A stretch of 64,000 nt of DNA, taken from an uncultured Lachnospiraceae bacterium. Its GTDB lineage: Bacteria > Bacillota > Clostridia > Lachnospirales > Lachnospiraceae. Below, in pieces: positions 43,700 to 53,958 of this stretch; positions within the stretch are counted from its first letter, which is position 1, and each line of letters starts with the position of its first letter. The position numbers were made by a program, and so were the translations under genes. Under the pieces are notes generated by a model. The model was not told the origin of the DNA and did no database searches. It saw nothing but the letters and a program-made list of their open reading frames with translations. The DNA lies in contig CANDGI010000005.1 of the NCBI GenBank assembly GCA_947384285.1, forward strand, positions 1-64,000. Reading direction: 5' to 3'.

Positions 43700-44725
43700 G
43701 TGGAAACTGTAGTTATCTTAGATCATGACAGCAAGAATATTGAAGGATACAAGCGGATGCTGGAGGCTTCCAGGGAGCAGATTGATTGCAGGTTTTTTAA
43801 GCGTCCAGAGGATTTTGTGGATTTTCTGGAGAAAAATCCTGTAGCAGTGGTGATTAGCGAGGTGGCGATTCCTTATATGTCCGGCAAGGAGGTTTTTGAT
43901 CTTGTGGAGATGATTTCTCCTTCTACCATAAGGATTGCTATGACTCAGGTGGAGGATGTATCCGAAATCCTGGAGGTTTATAATAAGGTTAAAATCTTCA
44001 AAATGATTTTGAAGCCTTTTTATCTGCCGGAGGATCTTGTCCGTCCCATTCAGGAGGCTTTGAAATATTACAAGAATGCCCAGGCGGAGGAACTGCAGAG
44101 AAAGAATATGGAGCTTGAGCTGGAGAAGCTGGATCTTAAGCTGGCAGAGCTGAATCAGAAGCTGGACAGGAAAAAGCGGAAGTATACAGGGATTTATCAT
44201 GTTGCCCTTGGAATTATCCGGGGGAATCTGAATTCTGGAATCCATGAGCTGGATATGGAAGCTGGCAGCCATCTTTCCGAAATATGCGAGGAACTGCTGA
44301 AGGAGTTTATGCACTGTTATATGGAGGGAGACCATAAGCTGGATTTTTATGTAGAAAAATTGAAGAAGCAGTTTCATCATCCAGAGAACAAGTGTATCCT
44401 GCGGATACAAAATAAAACAGGAGAGGATATTCCGCAAGAGCTGGCGCCAAAGATTGCCTATGGAATGTTTTTAGGGTGTTCTCTCTGCCGGTGGCTGCTG
44501 GTGTCCTACCGTTCGGTTCTTCTGTTAGAGAAGGAAGGCGAGGCCTATATGATGAAAATTTTCTGCCAATATCCCGAAAAAGGGAGAATATACAAGATTT
44601 CCGCAGAAAAAGAACGAAAGTTCCTGGTAAGCATGATAAAGGAAGTTGCAAGTTCCTTATCTGACCATATGGTAATCGGAAGCAAAAAACGGCAGTTTGC
44701 ATTAAAATTATATTTTGGAAAGTAG
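43700..44725 (+). CDS. Pseudo-receiver protein with C-terminal helical domain
   Basis: 341 residues starting with GTG behind GGGAGG. Residues 1-125 follow the CheY-like receiver pattern (VVILDHD at the start, a switch T in IAMTQ and K in ILKPFY), but the acceptor strand reads VVISEVAIPYMSG, with Glu where Asp is expected. Residues about 128-165 form a coiled coil. The C-terminal half (about 170-341) has no recognised domain and no DNA-binding motif. The E-for-D change can mimic a phosphorylated state, so the protein may be locked on. It lies 17 bp before the V-ATPase genes and shares their promoter. Confidence 0.78.
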   Translation: METVVILDHDSKNIEGYKRMLEASREQIDCRFFKRPEDFVDFLEKNPVAVVISEVAIPYMSGKEVFDLVEMISPSTIRIAMTQVEDVSEILEVYNKVKIFKMILKPFYLPEDLVRPIQEALKYYKNAQAEELQRKNMELELEKLDLKLAELNQKLDRKKRKYTGIYHVALGIIRGNLNSGIHELDMEAGSHLSEICEELLKEFMHCYMEGDHKLDFYVEKLKKQFHHPENKCILRIQNKTGEDIPQELAPKIAYGMFLGCSLCRWLLVSYRSVLLLEKEGEAYMMKIFCQYPEKGRIYKISAEKERKFLVSMIKEVASSLSDHMVIGSKKRQFALKLYFGK

Positions 44726-44742
44726 AAAGGAAGAGAGGCATC

Positions 44743-45054
44743 GTGAATGAGATAATTAAAGGTCTCTATGAAATCGAAGAGCAGGCCGGAAAGATTATGG
44801 AGTCTGCGAATGCGCGCCGCCAAAAACTATTGGAGGAGAAACGGAGAAAAATAGAGGATTCAGCCGCTGAGATGGAAAAGGAGCTGGAGGGCAGGCTTGC
44901 AATTCTGCGTTCACAGTTAGAGGAGCAGACAGAAGAGGAAATCATGGGGATTGTAAAGGAGAATCAGATGCAGATGGCACAGATGAATCAGACCTATGAA
45001 GAGAAATTAGATCAGTTTGCCCAGGAAATTTTAGAAAAAATTACAGAGGTGTAG
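44743..45054 (+). CDS. ntpF: V-type ATPase subunit G/H (stalk coiled coil)
   Basis: 103 residues, almost entirely charged coiled coil, as in the peripheral-stalk subunit that pairs with subunit E. GTG start behind GGAAGAG. Sequence in this subunit is poorly conserved; the call rests on size, composition and its place as first gene of the ATPase set. Confidence 0.8.
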   Translation: MNEIIKGLYEIEEQAGKIMESANARRQKLLEEKRRKIEDSAAEMEKELEGRLAILRSQLEEQTEEEIMGIVKENQMQMAQMNQTYEEKLDQFAQEILEKITEV

Positions 45055-45059
45055 GAGTT

Positions 45060-45884
45060 ATGGCAGGAGAATTGCTGCAGTACAGCGGACTGGTCACTAA
45101 GACGAAGGCCATGCGCAGCCGGCTGCTGAAACGGGAGGATTTTGAGCGGATTACGGAATTTCAGACGGTTCAGGAAACCATTGGATTCCTAAGGGAACAG
45201 GAGAGCTACGGGAAAATTTACGGCGGCAGGGAAGAAATCAGGCACCGGGGGCAGGTGGAAGAGCTGATTCATAATTCTATCCTGGAGGATTACCGGAAGC
45301 TGCATCAGTTTGGAAACAGCCAGCAGAGGCAGGCCATGGAATTGTATTATGACCAGCTTCAGTACGGAGATTCGGTTCCCAAGGTGGAAACCTCTTATTT
45401 TGTGGATGTCTGGAAGCAGATTGATAAATTTTCCGGCAGCCAGATGCGCAAGGTGCTTCGGGAAGTGTTCGGAACCCAGATTGACTGGCTGAATATTATG
45501 TGGATGTACCGGAGCAAGAATTTTTTCCATCAGAGCCCGCAGGAAATTGCAGGCATGCTGATTCCAGTGTCTTATAAATTAAAGAAAAAAGAAGTGCAGA
45601 AGCTTTTAGAAGCGGAGCAAATCGAAGAATTTTGCAGAATTTTGGCGGATACGGTATATTTCAAGGGGAAAGATCCATTGGTAAGGATGCAGGATGAGGT
45701 TTCCTACCATCAGGTAATGGAAAAAATGTACCAGAAAGCTTGCCGGAAATATCCGGCTTCCATGGCGCCGGTATTTTGCTATTTTTATGAGAAGGAGCAG
45801 GAAATTGAGCATTTGACCACTGCGCTGGAAGGTATACGCTATCAGATTCCGGCGCGGGATATCCGCCAATTGATTCTGATGTAA
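45060..45884 (+). CDS. ntpC: V-type ATPase subunit C (AC39-like)
   Basis: 274 residues; the central-axle socket subunit that couples the rotor shaft to the membrane ring. It shows the family's repetitive all-helical pattern (YSGLVTKTKAMRSRLL at the start, KIYGG, SQMRKVLREVFGTQIDWLNIMWMYRSK in part). The start is close to TAGGAG. It is somewhat shorter than archaeal C (about 330-380), which is usual in Clostridia. Confidence 0.85.
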   Translation: MAGELLQYSGLVTKTKAMRSRLLKREDFERITEFQTVQETIGFLREQESYGKIYGGREEIRHRGQVEELIHNSILEDYRKLHQFGNSQQRQAMELYYDQLQYGDSVPKVETSYFVDVWKQIDKFSGSQMRKVLREVFGTQIDWLNIMWMYRSKNFFHQSPQEIAGMLIPVSYKLKKKEVQKLLEAEQIEEFCRILADTVYFKGKDPLVRMQDEVSYHQVMEKMYQKACRKYPASMAPVFCYFYEKEQEIEHLTTALEGIRYQIPARDIRQLILM

Positions 45885-45909
45885 ATTTTTAAGGAACGGA
45901 GGAGACGAT

Positions 45910-47817
45910 TTGATTGAGAAAATGAAGCTGCTGCATATTACCGGCCCGAAGAATGACATTGACCGGGTGGTGAAGCAGTATCTGGAACAATATGATATTC
46001 ACTTTGAAAATGCGATGACAAGCCTGAACAATTTAAAAAATGTACGTCCCTTTGTGGAAACAAATTTGTACAAAGAGGCCGCAAAGAAAGGGGAAGAACT
46101 GAAACAATACCTGGAAGCCTCCAGGAGGACGGATCTTCAGGTAACCCCAGAGCAGGCGCAGGAGATTATTCTTGGAGCTTACAGCCAGCTGGAGGATGTG
46201 GTTGTAAAGAAAGAAGAGCTAAACGGAAAAATCCGGGAATTGAAAGAATGGATGGCGCAGACGGCTCCATTTATTGGTTTGGATTTTGAACTTTGCAAAC
46301 TGCGGGATTTTCATTTTATTGACTATCGGTTTGGCAAGATTCAGGTAGAAAATTACCATAAGCTGGAAGAGTATGTGTTCCACAATCCTTATACGCTGTT
46401 TTATGAATGCAATAATGACAGTGAGTACGTCTGGGGGGTCTATTTTGTTCCCCATACCCACTTAGAGGAAGTGGAAGCAGTCTATGCCTCTTTTGAATTC
46501 GAGGATATTGAGGTGCCGGATGATGTGGAGGATACGCCCAGGCAGGCCTTTGAAGGCGCCGAGAAGCTTTTGCGGGAGCATGAGAAGGATTTGGAGCGAT
46601 TGCAGATGCAGGCATTGGAGCTGGTGAAGGTCCGGGAACAGGAGATATTGGCTGCCTGTGAGTGTCTGGACAGCTATTGCAGTAACTTTGGAATCCGCAA
46701 ATTTGCAGCATGTACCAGGTCGGAAAACGGAAGCGGGGAATATTACATTCTCTATGGCTGGATGTCAAAGAAGGATGCGGAGAAATTGCAGCGGGAAATA
46801 GCCATGGATGAGAAAGTGAACTGTGTGGAGGAAGAGCCAGGAAATGATGTAAGAAGCAAGCCCCCCACAAAGCTTAAGAATCCGGCTATCTTAAAGCCTT
46901 TTGAGCTGTTTGTGGAAATGTATGGGCTTCCCGCCTACCATGAGATGGATCCAACCTTGTTTATTGCGCTGACTTATACCTTTATGTTCGGCGTGATGTT
47001 TGGGGATGTGGGGCAAGGAGCCTGCCTGATCCTTGGAGGAACCCTTCTTTACAAATTAAAGAATATGCGGCTGGCAGGGGTTGTGGCAGTGGCAGGCATC
47101 TGGTCAGTGGTGTTTGGATTTTTGTATGGCAGCTTTTTTGGGTTTGAGGACGCCATTCCGGCTTTGTGGATGAAGCCCATGGACAATATTATGGACACGT
47201 TAATGCTGGCAATCGGATTTGGAGCCGGATTAATCCTGGTTGCAATGATACTGAATATGATTAATGCAGTCCGCGCCAAGGAATATGGAAGGCTTTTCTT
47301 TAATCAGAGCGGGCTGGCTGGGCTGGTTTGTTATGGCTTTGTGGTAATCTGCGCATTGCTGTTTGTTACAGGCAGCGGGCTTCCAGCTGCGGTTCTCATT
47401 GGAATTGCGGTGGGTGTTCCGCTGGCTGCAATATTGATGAAAGAGCCCCTGAGCCATCTGATTGAGAAGAAAAAAGATATTTTCCCGGAAGGCAGCAAGG
47501 CAATGTTTTTCATTGAAGCGCTGGTGGAAGGCTTTGATGTGGTGTTGAGCTATGCCACCAATACCATTTCCTTTGTGCGTGTGGGCGCATTTGCATTAAG
47601 CCACGCAGGCATGATGGGCGTGGTTCTTACCCTGGCAGGGCTGGAAAAGGGAAGCCCCAACTGGCTGATTATTGTGCTGGGGAACTTCTTAGTGGCATGC
47701 CTGGAAGGGCTGGTGGTTGGAATCCAGGTGCTTCGTCTGGAATATTATGAGATGTTCAGCCGTTTTTATACAGGAAATGGAAAACCATTTATTTCATTCA
47801 AAAAGAGGAATCAATAG
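45910..47817 (+). CDS. ntpI: V-type ATPase subunit I (membrane stator)
   Basis: 635 residues. The cytosolic N-terminal half (about 1-330) is followed by seven to eight membrane segments, with TFMFGVMFGDVGQG and FVRVGAFALSHAGM typical of the family. The arginine in the second motif lies in the ion path. TTG 45910 is 6 bases from the RBS GGAGGAGACG; ATG 45922 is too far. Together with the K ring it moves ions across the membrane. Confidence 0.93.
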   Translation: MIEKMKLLHITGPKNDIDRVVKQYLEQYDIHFENAMTSLNNLKNVRPFVETNLYKEAAKKGEELKQYLEASRRTDLQVTPEQAQEIILGAYSQLEDVVVKKEELNGKIRELKEWMAQTAPFIGLDFELCKLRDFHFIDYRFGKIQVENYHKLEEYVFHNPYTLFYECNNDSEYVWGVYFVPHTHLEEVEAVYASFEFEDIEVPDDVEDTPRQAFEGAEKLLREHEKDLERLQMQALELVKVREQEILAACECLDSYCSNFGIRKFAACTRSENGSGEYYILYGWMSKKDAEKLQREIAMDEKVNCVEEEPGNDVRSKPPTKLKNPAILKPFELFVEMYGLPAYHEMDPTLFIALTYTFMFGVMFGDVGQGACLILGGTLLYKLKNMRLAGVVAVAGIWSVVFGFLYGSFFGFEDAIPALWMKPMDNIMDTLMLAIGFGAGLILVAMILNMINAVRAKEYGRLFFNQSGLAGLVCYGFVVICALLFVTGSGLPAAVLIGIAVGVPLAAILMKEPLSHLIEKKKDIFPEGSKAMFFIEALVEGFDVVLSYATNTISFVRVGAFALSHAGMMGVVLTLAGLEKGSPNWLIIVLGNFLVACLEGLVVGIQVLRLEYYEMFSRFYTGNGKPFISFKKRNQ

Positions 47818-47829
47818 GAGGATAAGAAA

Positions 47830-48249
47830 ATGACAACAAAAATTATTTTAGTACTGATTTTACTTTGCAGCATGATTATTCCGGTAGGTGGATTTTTACT
47901 GAGCAAACGGAAAGAAGGAGGGTTTAAAGCCGCGCTGGCAAGCAATCTTTTCTTCTTCTTTGGCACAGTTCTGGTTGCAGATATTCTGCTGTTCCGGGGA
48001 GATGTACAGGCAGCGGGGGAAGCGGCAGAGGCAGCATCCAATGTGGACGGATGGCGTTATCTGGCAGCAGCGCTGTCTACAGGGATTTCCTGTATCGGCG
48101 CCGGGATTGCGGTGGCAAGCGCAGCAAGCGCAGCGCTTGGCGCTTTGAGCGAGGATTCCAGCATTATGGGTAAAGCTTTGATTTTCGTGGCTCTGGCAGA
48201 GTCTATTGCACTTTATGGCTTATTGATTTCGTTCTCGATCCTGGGATAA
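47830..48249 (+). CDS. ntpK: V-type ATPase subunit K (rotor ring)
   Basis: 139 residues with four hydrophobic helices. Only the second hairpin has the ion-binding carboxylate, E124 in ALAESIALYG, with S125 and Y129. The partner helix GAGIAVASAAS has Val where sodium-binding rings usually carry Gln. That weakens, but does not exclude, a sodium-type site. The length is less than that of Enterococcus NtpK (about 156). Confidence 0.9.
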   Translation: MTTKIILVLILLCSMIIPVGGFLLSKRKEGGFKAALASNLFFFFGTVLVADILLFRGDVQAAGEAAEAASNVDGWRYLAAALSTGISCIGAGIAVASAASAALGALSEDSSIMGKALIFVALAESIALYGLLISFSILG

Positions 48250-48261
48250 AGGGAGCCGGTT

Positions 48262-48570
48262 ATGAAAATGTATTTAATCAGTGACAATAAAGATACCTAT
48301 ACGGGCATGCGCCTGGCTGGCGTGGAAGGCGTTGTGGTCCATGAACGGGAGGAATTGAAGGAAGCGCTGGATACGGTGTTCCAGGACAAAGAGATAGGGA
48401 TTGTATTGCTGACCGAGAAGTTTGGCAGGGAGTTTCCAGATTTGATTGATGATGTGAAGCTGAACCGGCGGCTGCCGCTTCTGGTTGAAATTCCAGACCG
48501 CCATGGAACCGGACGGAAAGAGAATTTCATAACAGATTACGTCGGCGAAGCCATCGGGCTGCGGCTTTAG
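48262..48570 (+). CDS. ntpG: V-type ATPase subunit F
   Basis: 102 residues; the small rotor subunit that binds subunit D. It has the YLISDNKDTYTGMRLAGVEG-like start (quoted in part: SDNKDTYTGMRLAGVEG) and IGIVLLTEKF, with a flavodoxin-like alternation. The RBS GGGAG precedes the start. Confidence 0.88.
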   Translation: MKMYLISDNKDTYTGMRLAGVEGVVVHEREELKEALDTVFQDKEIGIVLLTEKFGREFPDLIDDVKLNRRLPLLVEIPDRHGTGRKENFITDYVGEAIGLRL

Positions 48571-48645
48571 GCATATGGCAGGAACAGCATCATTGCATGC
48601 TCCAGGCAGCTAATGTAATGATGTGCCAGGCAGGAGGGAGACAGA

Positions 48646-49206
48646 ATGCAGATTAAAGAAAAGCTTGAGGTATTCCAAAAGTTTACGATTAATGTGGCAA
48701 ACAGCGAAAGCGCTGCATTGGTGGAGGAATACCAGGAAGCCTGTGAGAAAGAGCTGGCAGAATTCCAGAAAAACAGGCAGACGGAAACAGACCACAAATT
48801 CCAAATGGAAGAAATCAAGATCCGCAGGCAGTTTAAGCGGAAGGTATCGGAGGAAGTGATACGCCAGAAGCGGCTTTTGGATAATTGCAAGCGGGAGTGG
48901 AAAGAGAAGCTGATGGAGCAGGTAAAGGTTCTGTTAGCGGAATATCAGAATACGGAAGGCTACCAGAATTATTTAACTGCCAAAATCAAAATGGCTAAGG
49001 AAGTGGCTGGCCAAGAAGATGTGGTGGTTTATATCAACCCTTCCGACCAGGGGAAGAAAGAAGAATTGGAGAGAAAAACGGGCGTGGCATTGACCGTCAG
49101 CAATCTGGACTTCGGCGGAGGAATCCGGGCAGTCATCCGTTCCAGAAATATTTTAATTGATGAATCCTTTGTGACGAAATTAGAGCAGGAGGAGACTTAT
49201 CTATGA
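48646..49206 (+). CDS. ntpE: V-type ATPase subunit E (peripheral stalk)
   Basis: 186 residues. The N-terminal half is a long charged helix; the C-terminal half is a globular part ending in the typical FGGGIRAVIRSRNILIDESF pattern (DFGGGIRAV seen). It pairs with subunit G/H to hold the catalytic head. Its end overlaps ntpA by 4 bp (ATGA). A 75-bp gap with a small CCAGGCAG duplication precedes it. Confidence 0.9.
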   Translation: MQIKEKLEVFQKFTINVANSESAALVEEYQEACEKELAEFQKNRQTETDHKFQMEEIKIRRQFKRKVSEEVIRQKRLLDNCKREWKEKLMEQVKVLLAEYQNTEGYQNYLTAKIKMAKEVAGQEDVVVYINPSDQGKKEELERKTGVALTVSNLDFGGGIRAVIRSRNILIDESFVTKLEQEETYL

Positions 49207-50969
49207 GTGTAACAGGGAAAATATATGGAATCAACGGGCCAATTATCACGATACAGGGAAACCTTGGGTTTAAAATGTCGGAAATGGTTTATGTGGGAGA
49301 GCACCGCCTGGTGGGGGAGGTTATTGGGCTGACCAAGGAACAGACCACCATACAGGTGTTTGAGGAAACCACAGGGCTAAAGCCCGGGGAACTGGTGGAA
49401 GGAGCGGGAAGAGCTCTCTGCGTGACCTTGGCGCCAGGCATTATCACCAATATTTTTGACGGAATTGAACGGCCCTTGCAGTTAATCGGCCGGCAGTCTG
49501 GAGCCTATATTCCCAGAGGAGTCAGTGTGGACTTGCTGGACCGGCAGAAAAAGTGGGATACGAAGATAACGGTAAAAAAAGGCGATATGCTCACAGGAGG
49601 CATGGTGATTGCCGAAGTGCCGGAGACACCTGCCATCCTGCATAAGGTTATGGTGCCGCCGGACGTGGAAGGGACGGTTATCGGGGCTGTGGAAGATGGA
49701 GCTTATACCATTGAGGAGCCATTGGTAACCCTTCGGACCAGGACAGGGGAGGAGCGGGAGCTGATTATGGCCCAGCAATGGCCCATCCGCATTCCAAGGC
49801 CTATTCAGAAACGTTACCCGGCAGACCGTCTTCTGGTAACAGGCCAGCGTATTTTAGATACGCTGTTTCCCATTGCAAAGGGCGGAACCGCAGCGATTCC
49901 AGGAGGGTTTGGGACAGGAAAGACCATGACCCAGCACCAGCTTGCCAAGTGGTCGGATGCAGATATCATTATCTACATTGGATGCGGAGAGCGGGGAAAT
50001 GAGATGACCAACGTATTGGAAGAGTTTTCCCAGCTGGCGGACCCAAAGACTGGAAATCTTTTGATGGGCCGAACGACATTGATTGCAAATACCTCGAATA
50101 TGCCTGTGGCAGCCCGGGAGGCAAGTATTTATACAGGGCTGACCTTGGCAGAGTATTACAGGGACATGGGGTATCATGTGGCGATTATGGCGGATTCCAC
50201 CTCCCGGTGGGCGGAAGCCTTGCGGGAGCTTTCCGGGCGTCTGGAGGAAATGCCGGCAGAAGAGGGATTTCCGGCTTATCTGGCAAGCCGGCTGTCTGCC
50301 TTTTATGAGCGCGCCGGATATGTGGAAAACTTAAACGGCACAGACGGAAGCGTTACCATTATCGGGGCGGTTTCCCCCCAGGGCGGCGATTTCTCCGAGC
50401 CGGTCACCCAGAATACCAAGCGGTTTGTCCGCTGTTTCCTGGCCTTGGACAAATCCCTGGCTTACGCCAGGCATTATCCGGCCATCAATTGGCTTACCAG
50501 CTATACGGAATACCTGAATGATTTGGAGGGCTGGTACATTGCCAATGTGGGTGCAGATTTCATTCCCTGTCGGAATGAGCTTTTAAATATCCTTACCACC
50601 GAAAGCCGTTTAAATGAGATTGTAAAATTAATCGGAAGCGATGTGCTGCCAGATGACCAGAAGCTGATTTTAGAGATTGCAAGGGTCATCCGGCTGGGAT
50701 TTTTGCAGCAGAATGCTTTTCATGAGGAGGATACCTTTGTCCCTCTGGAAAAACAGCTGGAAATGATGAAAGTGATTTTGTATCTTTACGAGAAATCCAA
50801 AGAGCTGATTGAAATGGGAATGCCTATGGCATTGCTGCGGGAGAACCGTATTTTCGAGAAAATCATTGCCATTAAATATGATGTGGCAAATAAGGAGCTG
50901 TACAAATTTGGCGAATACCGGCAGATGATCGATGAATTCTATCATGGCCTGCTGGAAACCAATGCATAG
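49203..50969 (+). CDS. ntpA: V-type ATPase catalytic subunit A
   Basis: 588 residues. Walker A is [11 protein letters not shown] (about 235-245), catalytic Glu in the CGERGNE segment, and a [18 protein letters not shown] stretch typical of V-type A subunits. The non-homologous insert of about 85 residues (about 115-200) that separates A from F-type beta is present. In Lachnospiraceae such enzymes use ATP to pump ions or work in reverse. Confidence 0.97.
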   Translation: MSVTGKIYGINGPIITIQGNLGFKMSEMVYVGEHRLVGEVIGLTKEQTTIQVFEETTGLKPGELVEGAGRALCVTLAPGIITNIFDGIERPLQLIGRQSGAYIPRGVSVDLLDRQKKWDTKITVKKGDMLTGGMVIAEVPETPAILHKVMVPPDVEGTVIGAVEDGAYTIEEPLVTLRTRTGEERELIMAQQWPIRIPRPIQKRYPADRLLVTGQRILDTLFPIAKGGTAAIPGGFGTGKTMTQHQLAKWSDADIIIYIGCGERGNEMTNVLEEFSQLADPKTGNLLMGRTTLIANTSNMPVAAREASIYTGLTLAEYYRDMGYHVAIMADSTSRWAEALRELSGRLEEMPAEEGFPAYLASRLSAFYERAGYVENLNGTDGSVTIIGAVSPQGGDFSEPVTQNTKRFVRCFLALDKSLAYARHYPAINWLTSYTEYLNDLEGWYIANVGADFIPCRNELLNILTTESRLNEIVKLIGSDVLPDDQKLILEIARVIRLGFLQQNAFHEEDTFVPLEKQLEMMKVILYLYEKSKELIEMGMPMALLRENRIFEKIIAIKYDVANKELYKFGEYRQMIDEFYHGLLETNA

Positions 50970-50979
50970 GAGGGTGGAT

Positions 50980-52347
50980 ATGTCGATTGAATATTTAGGA
51001 TTAAGTGAAATCAATGGCCCCCTGATTGCATTGGAGGGGGTGCAGAATGCATTCTATGAAGAGATGGTAGAATTTGTGGTGGAAGGGGGACGGCGCAAAA
51101 AAGGGAGGATTGTTGCACTGAATGAGGACAAGGCAGTGATTCAGGTTTTTGACAACACCGATGAAATGTCTTTGAAAAATACCCATACCAGGTTAAGCGG
51201 GCATCCCATGGAAATCGGGCTTTCTTTGGATATTTTAGGCCGGACCTTCAACGGGCTGGGAGAGCCCATTGACGGCCTTGGAAAAATCAAGCCGGAGGTG
51301 ACCTTGGATGTGAACGGACTGCCATTAAATCCCTGCGTCCGGGAATATCCCAGAAACTATATCCAGACAGGGATTTCTGCCATCGACTGTTTGACCACGT
51401 TAATCCGGGGGCAGAAGCTGCCGATTTTTTCAGGTAACGGCCTTCCCCACGACCAGCTTGCAGCGCAGATTGTAGAGCAGGCGTCCCTGGGAGAAGGCTC
51501 AGAGGAGGAATTTGGCATTGTATTTGCAGCGATGGGCGTTAAGTACGATGTGGCAGATTTTTTCCGGCGGAAATTTGAGGACAGCGGCGTAAGCTCCCAT
51601 GTAACCATGTTCCTGAACCTGTCCAATGATCCGGTGGCAGAGCGTTTGATTACCCCGAAGGTGGCTCTGACCGCTGCAGAATACCTTGCATTTGAAAAGG
51701 GGATGCACATATTAGTTATCCTTACGGATATGACTTCCTATGCGGAGGCCATGCGTGAGGTGTCTGCTTCCAAGGGTGAGATTCCCAGCCGAAAAGGATA
51801 TCCCGGTTATCTCTACAGTGAACTGGCTACCCTTTATGAGCGTGCCGGAATTGTCCAGGGAAGGAAGGGAAGCGTAACCCAGATTCCCATACTTACCATG
51901 CCAAATGATGATATTACCCATCCGATCCCGGATTTGACCGGATATATTACGGAAGGGCAGATTGTGCTGGAGCGTTCTCTCCACCAGAAAAATGTCTATC
52001 CCCCCATCAATGTGCTGCCTTCCCTGTCCCGTCTGATGAAGGATGGAATCGGGGCAGAATATACCAGGGAGGATCATCAGGATGTTGCCAACCAGCTCTT
52101 TTCCTCCTACGCCCGTGTGGGGGAGGCAAGGGATCTAGCAAGCGTCATCGGGGAGGATGAGCTTTCAGCAACCGATAAGAAATATCTAAAGTTCGGGGTG
52201 CAGTTTGAGCAGGAGTTTGTGGCCCAGGGAGGGAATGAAAACCGTACCATGGAACAAACCCTTGATATTGGATGGAGGCTTTTGCATATCCTGCCCAAAG
52301 AGGAGTTAGACAGGATTGATACGAAAATATTAGAAAAACATTGGTGA
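50980..52347 (+). CDS. ntpB: V-type ATPase regulatory subunit B
   Basis: 455 residues. It has the expected lack of a canonical P-loop ([12 protein letters not shown] in place of GxxxxGKT) and the conserved [15 protein letters not shown] and [12 protein letters not shown] segments. ATG 50980 has AGGAGGG upstream; an earlier in-frame start at 50932 would overlap ntpA and has no RBS. Confidence 0.97.
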   Translation: MSIEYLGLSEINGPLIALEGVQNAFYEEMVEFVVEGGRRKKGRIVALNEDKAVIQVFDNTDEMSLKNTHTRLSGHPMEIGLSLDILGRTFNGLGEPIDGLGKIKPEVTLDVNGLPLNPCVREYPRNYIQTGISAIDCLTTLIRGQKLPIFSGNGLPHDQLAAQIVEQASLGEGSEEEFGIVFAAMGVKYDVADFFRRKFEDSGVSSHVTMFLNLSNDPVAERLITPKVALTAAEYLAFEKGMHILVILTDMTSYAEAMREVSASKGEIPSRKGYPGYLYSELATLYERAGIVQGRKGSVTQIPILTMPNDDITHPIPDLTGYITEGQIVLERSLHQKNVYPPINVLPSLSRLMKDGIGAEYTREDHQDVANQLFSSYARVGEARDLASVIGEDELSATDKKYLKFGVQFEQEFVAQGGNENRTMEQTLDIGWRLLHILPKEELDRIDTKILEKHW

Positions 52348-52357
52348 GGTGACCTGA

Positions 52358-52996
52358 ATGGATCCGAATGCATTTCCAACGAAAGGTAATTTGATGCTTG
52401 CCAAGAATTCCCTGGCTTTGTCACGGCAGGGATATGAGCTGATGGATAAGAAGCGCAATATTCTGATTCGTGAGCTGATGGAATTGATTGAGCAGGCAAC
52501 GGATATCCAGCGGGAGATTAATGTTACTTTTACCAGCGCTTACCAGGCACTGCAGAAGGCAAACATCCAGATGGGCATCCATGAGGTGGAGGCATTAAGC
52601 CTAACCATACCTGTGGAAGATTCCATTTCGATTAAGCGCAGAAGCGTAATGGGAACAGAGATTCCGAAAGTAGAATACGAACAGCAGGAATTGAAGCCCG
52701 CCTATCCTTTTTATGGAACGAAGATGTCCTTGGACGAGGCCTGTGAAAAGTTCCAGAAGGTGAAGGAATTGACCATACGCCTTGCCCAGATTGAAACTTC
52801 TGCCTACCGTCTTGCTTATAATATTAAGAAGACCCAGAAACGTGCCAATGCGCTGCAGAATATTACTATTCCCAAATATGAAGCGCTTACGAAAAGCATC
52901 CAGGGTGCTTTGGAGGAAAAAGAGAGAGAAGAATTTACCAGGCTGAAAGTGATTAAGCGAAGGAGCGGCAAAAAAAATGGCAGCAGAGTCATATAA
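52358..52996 (+). CDS. ntpD: V-type ATPase subunit D (central rotor shaft)
   Basis: 212 residues, mostly two long antiparallel helices. Starts with PTKGNLMLAKNSLALSRQG and has the C-terminal KKTQKRANALQNITIPKYE. Last subunit gene; its end overlaps the moxR-type gene by 20 bp, so that gene is probably translated from the same transcript. Confidence 0.95.
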   Translation: MDPNAFPTKGNLMLAKNSLALSRQGYELMDKKRNILIRELMELIEQATDIQREINVTFTSAYQALQKANIQMGIHEVEALSLTIPVEDSISIKRRSVMGTEIPKVEYEQQELKPAYPFYGTKMSLDEACEKFQKVKELTIRLAQIETSAYRLAYNIKKTQKRANALQNITIPKYEALTKSIQGALEEKEREEFTRLKVIKRRSGKKNGSRVI

Positions 52997-53924
52997 GGGA
53001 CGGCTCCCTGCCTTTGCCGTGATTCAGGAAGTAAAAAAGGCAGTGATTGGCAAGGATGACTGTATTGTAAAAGCGATGGCCGCAATTTTGGCAGGCGGCC
53101 ATATTCTGTTTAATGATATTCCGGGGGTGGGAAAGACCACCCTCGCTATGGCGCTGTCAAAATCCATGTCATTACAGCAGAACAGGGTGCAGTTCACCCC
53201 GGATGTGATGCCTTCAGACCTGGTAGGTTTTTCCATTTACCAGAAGGAGACGGAGCAGTTTGTATACCAGCCGGGAAGCGTTATGTGCAATCTGCTTTTG
53301 GCGGATGAAATCAACCGTACCTCGCCAAAGACCCAGTCCGCCCTTTTGGAGGTCATGGAAGAACAGCGGGTGACGGTAGACGGCGTCAGCCGGAAGGTTC
53401 CCTCCCCTTTTATTGTGATTGCTACCCAGAATCCCTTTGGAAGTGCCGGAACCTGGATGCTGCCGGAAGCCCAGCTGGATCGTTTTATGGTCTGCCTGCA
53501 ATTGGGATATCCCAGACTGGAAGATGAAATCAACATTTTGAAGGGCAGGCAGGTGAAGGAAGAGGTACAGCCAGTGATTTCCAAGGAAGATTTGCTGAGG
53601 ATGCAGAAAAATGCAGAGCAGGTCTTTGTACAGGAGGAGATATACCAGTATATTGGAGATTTGGTGAACCGGACGCGCAATCATCCGATGATTGATTTGG
53701 GCATCAGCCCAAGAGGCTCCATCCATATTTTACAGATGGCAAAATCCCTTGCATTTTTAAGGCAGAGGGATTATGTGGTGCCAGAGGATATCGGGAATAT
53801 TTTCTTTTCTGCCTGTGTCCACCGAATCGTACTGAATGCCAAAGCCAGGGCAGCGCATTTGGACGCGGAACAGATTTTAAGGGGAGTGTTGAAACAGACG
53901 CCGATGCCCAAAGCGATGAGGTAA
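52977..53924 (+). CDS. MoxR-family AAA+ ATPase
   Basis: 315 residues. Walker A GVGKTT (about 43-48), Walker B LLADEINR, sensor 1 ATQNPFG and the C-terminal helical lid with arginine finger are seen. MoxR ATPases act as chaperones with DUF58 and often transglutaminase proteins encoded beside them, as here. The target complex is not known in this group. Confidence 0.93.
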   Translation: MAAESYKGRLPAFAVIQEVKKAVIGKDDCIVKAMAAILAGGHILFNDIPGVGKTTLAMALSKSMSLQQNRVQFTPDVMPSDLVGFSIYQKETEQFVYQPGSVMCNLLLADEINRTSPKTQSALLEVMEEQRVTVDGVSRKVPSPFIVIATQNPFGSAGTWMLPEAQLDRFMVCLQLGYPRLEDEINILKGRQVKEEVQPVISKEDLLRMQKNAEQVFVQEEIYQYIGDLVNRTRNHPMIDLGISPRGSIHILQMAKSLAFLRQRDYVVPEDIGNIFFSACVHRIVLNAKARAAHLDAEQILRGVLKQTPMPKAMR

Positions 53925-53958
53925 GGGACTGCCGGATGGAAAGGAAAGGATAGAAAAA

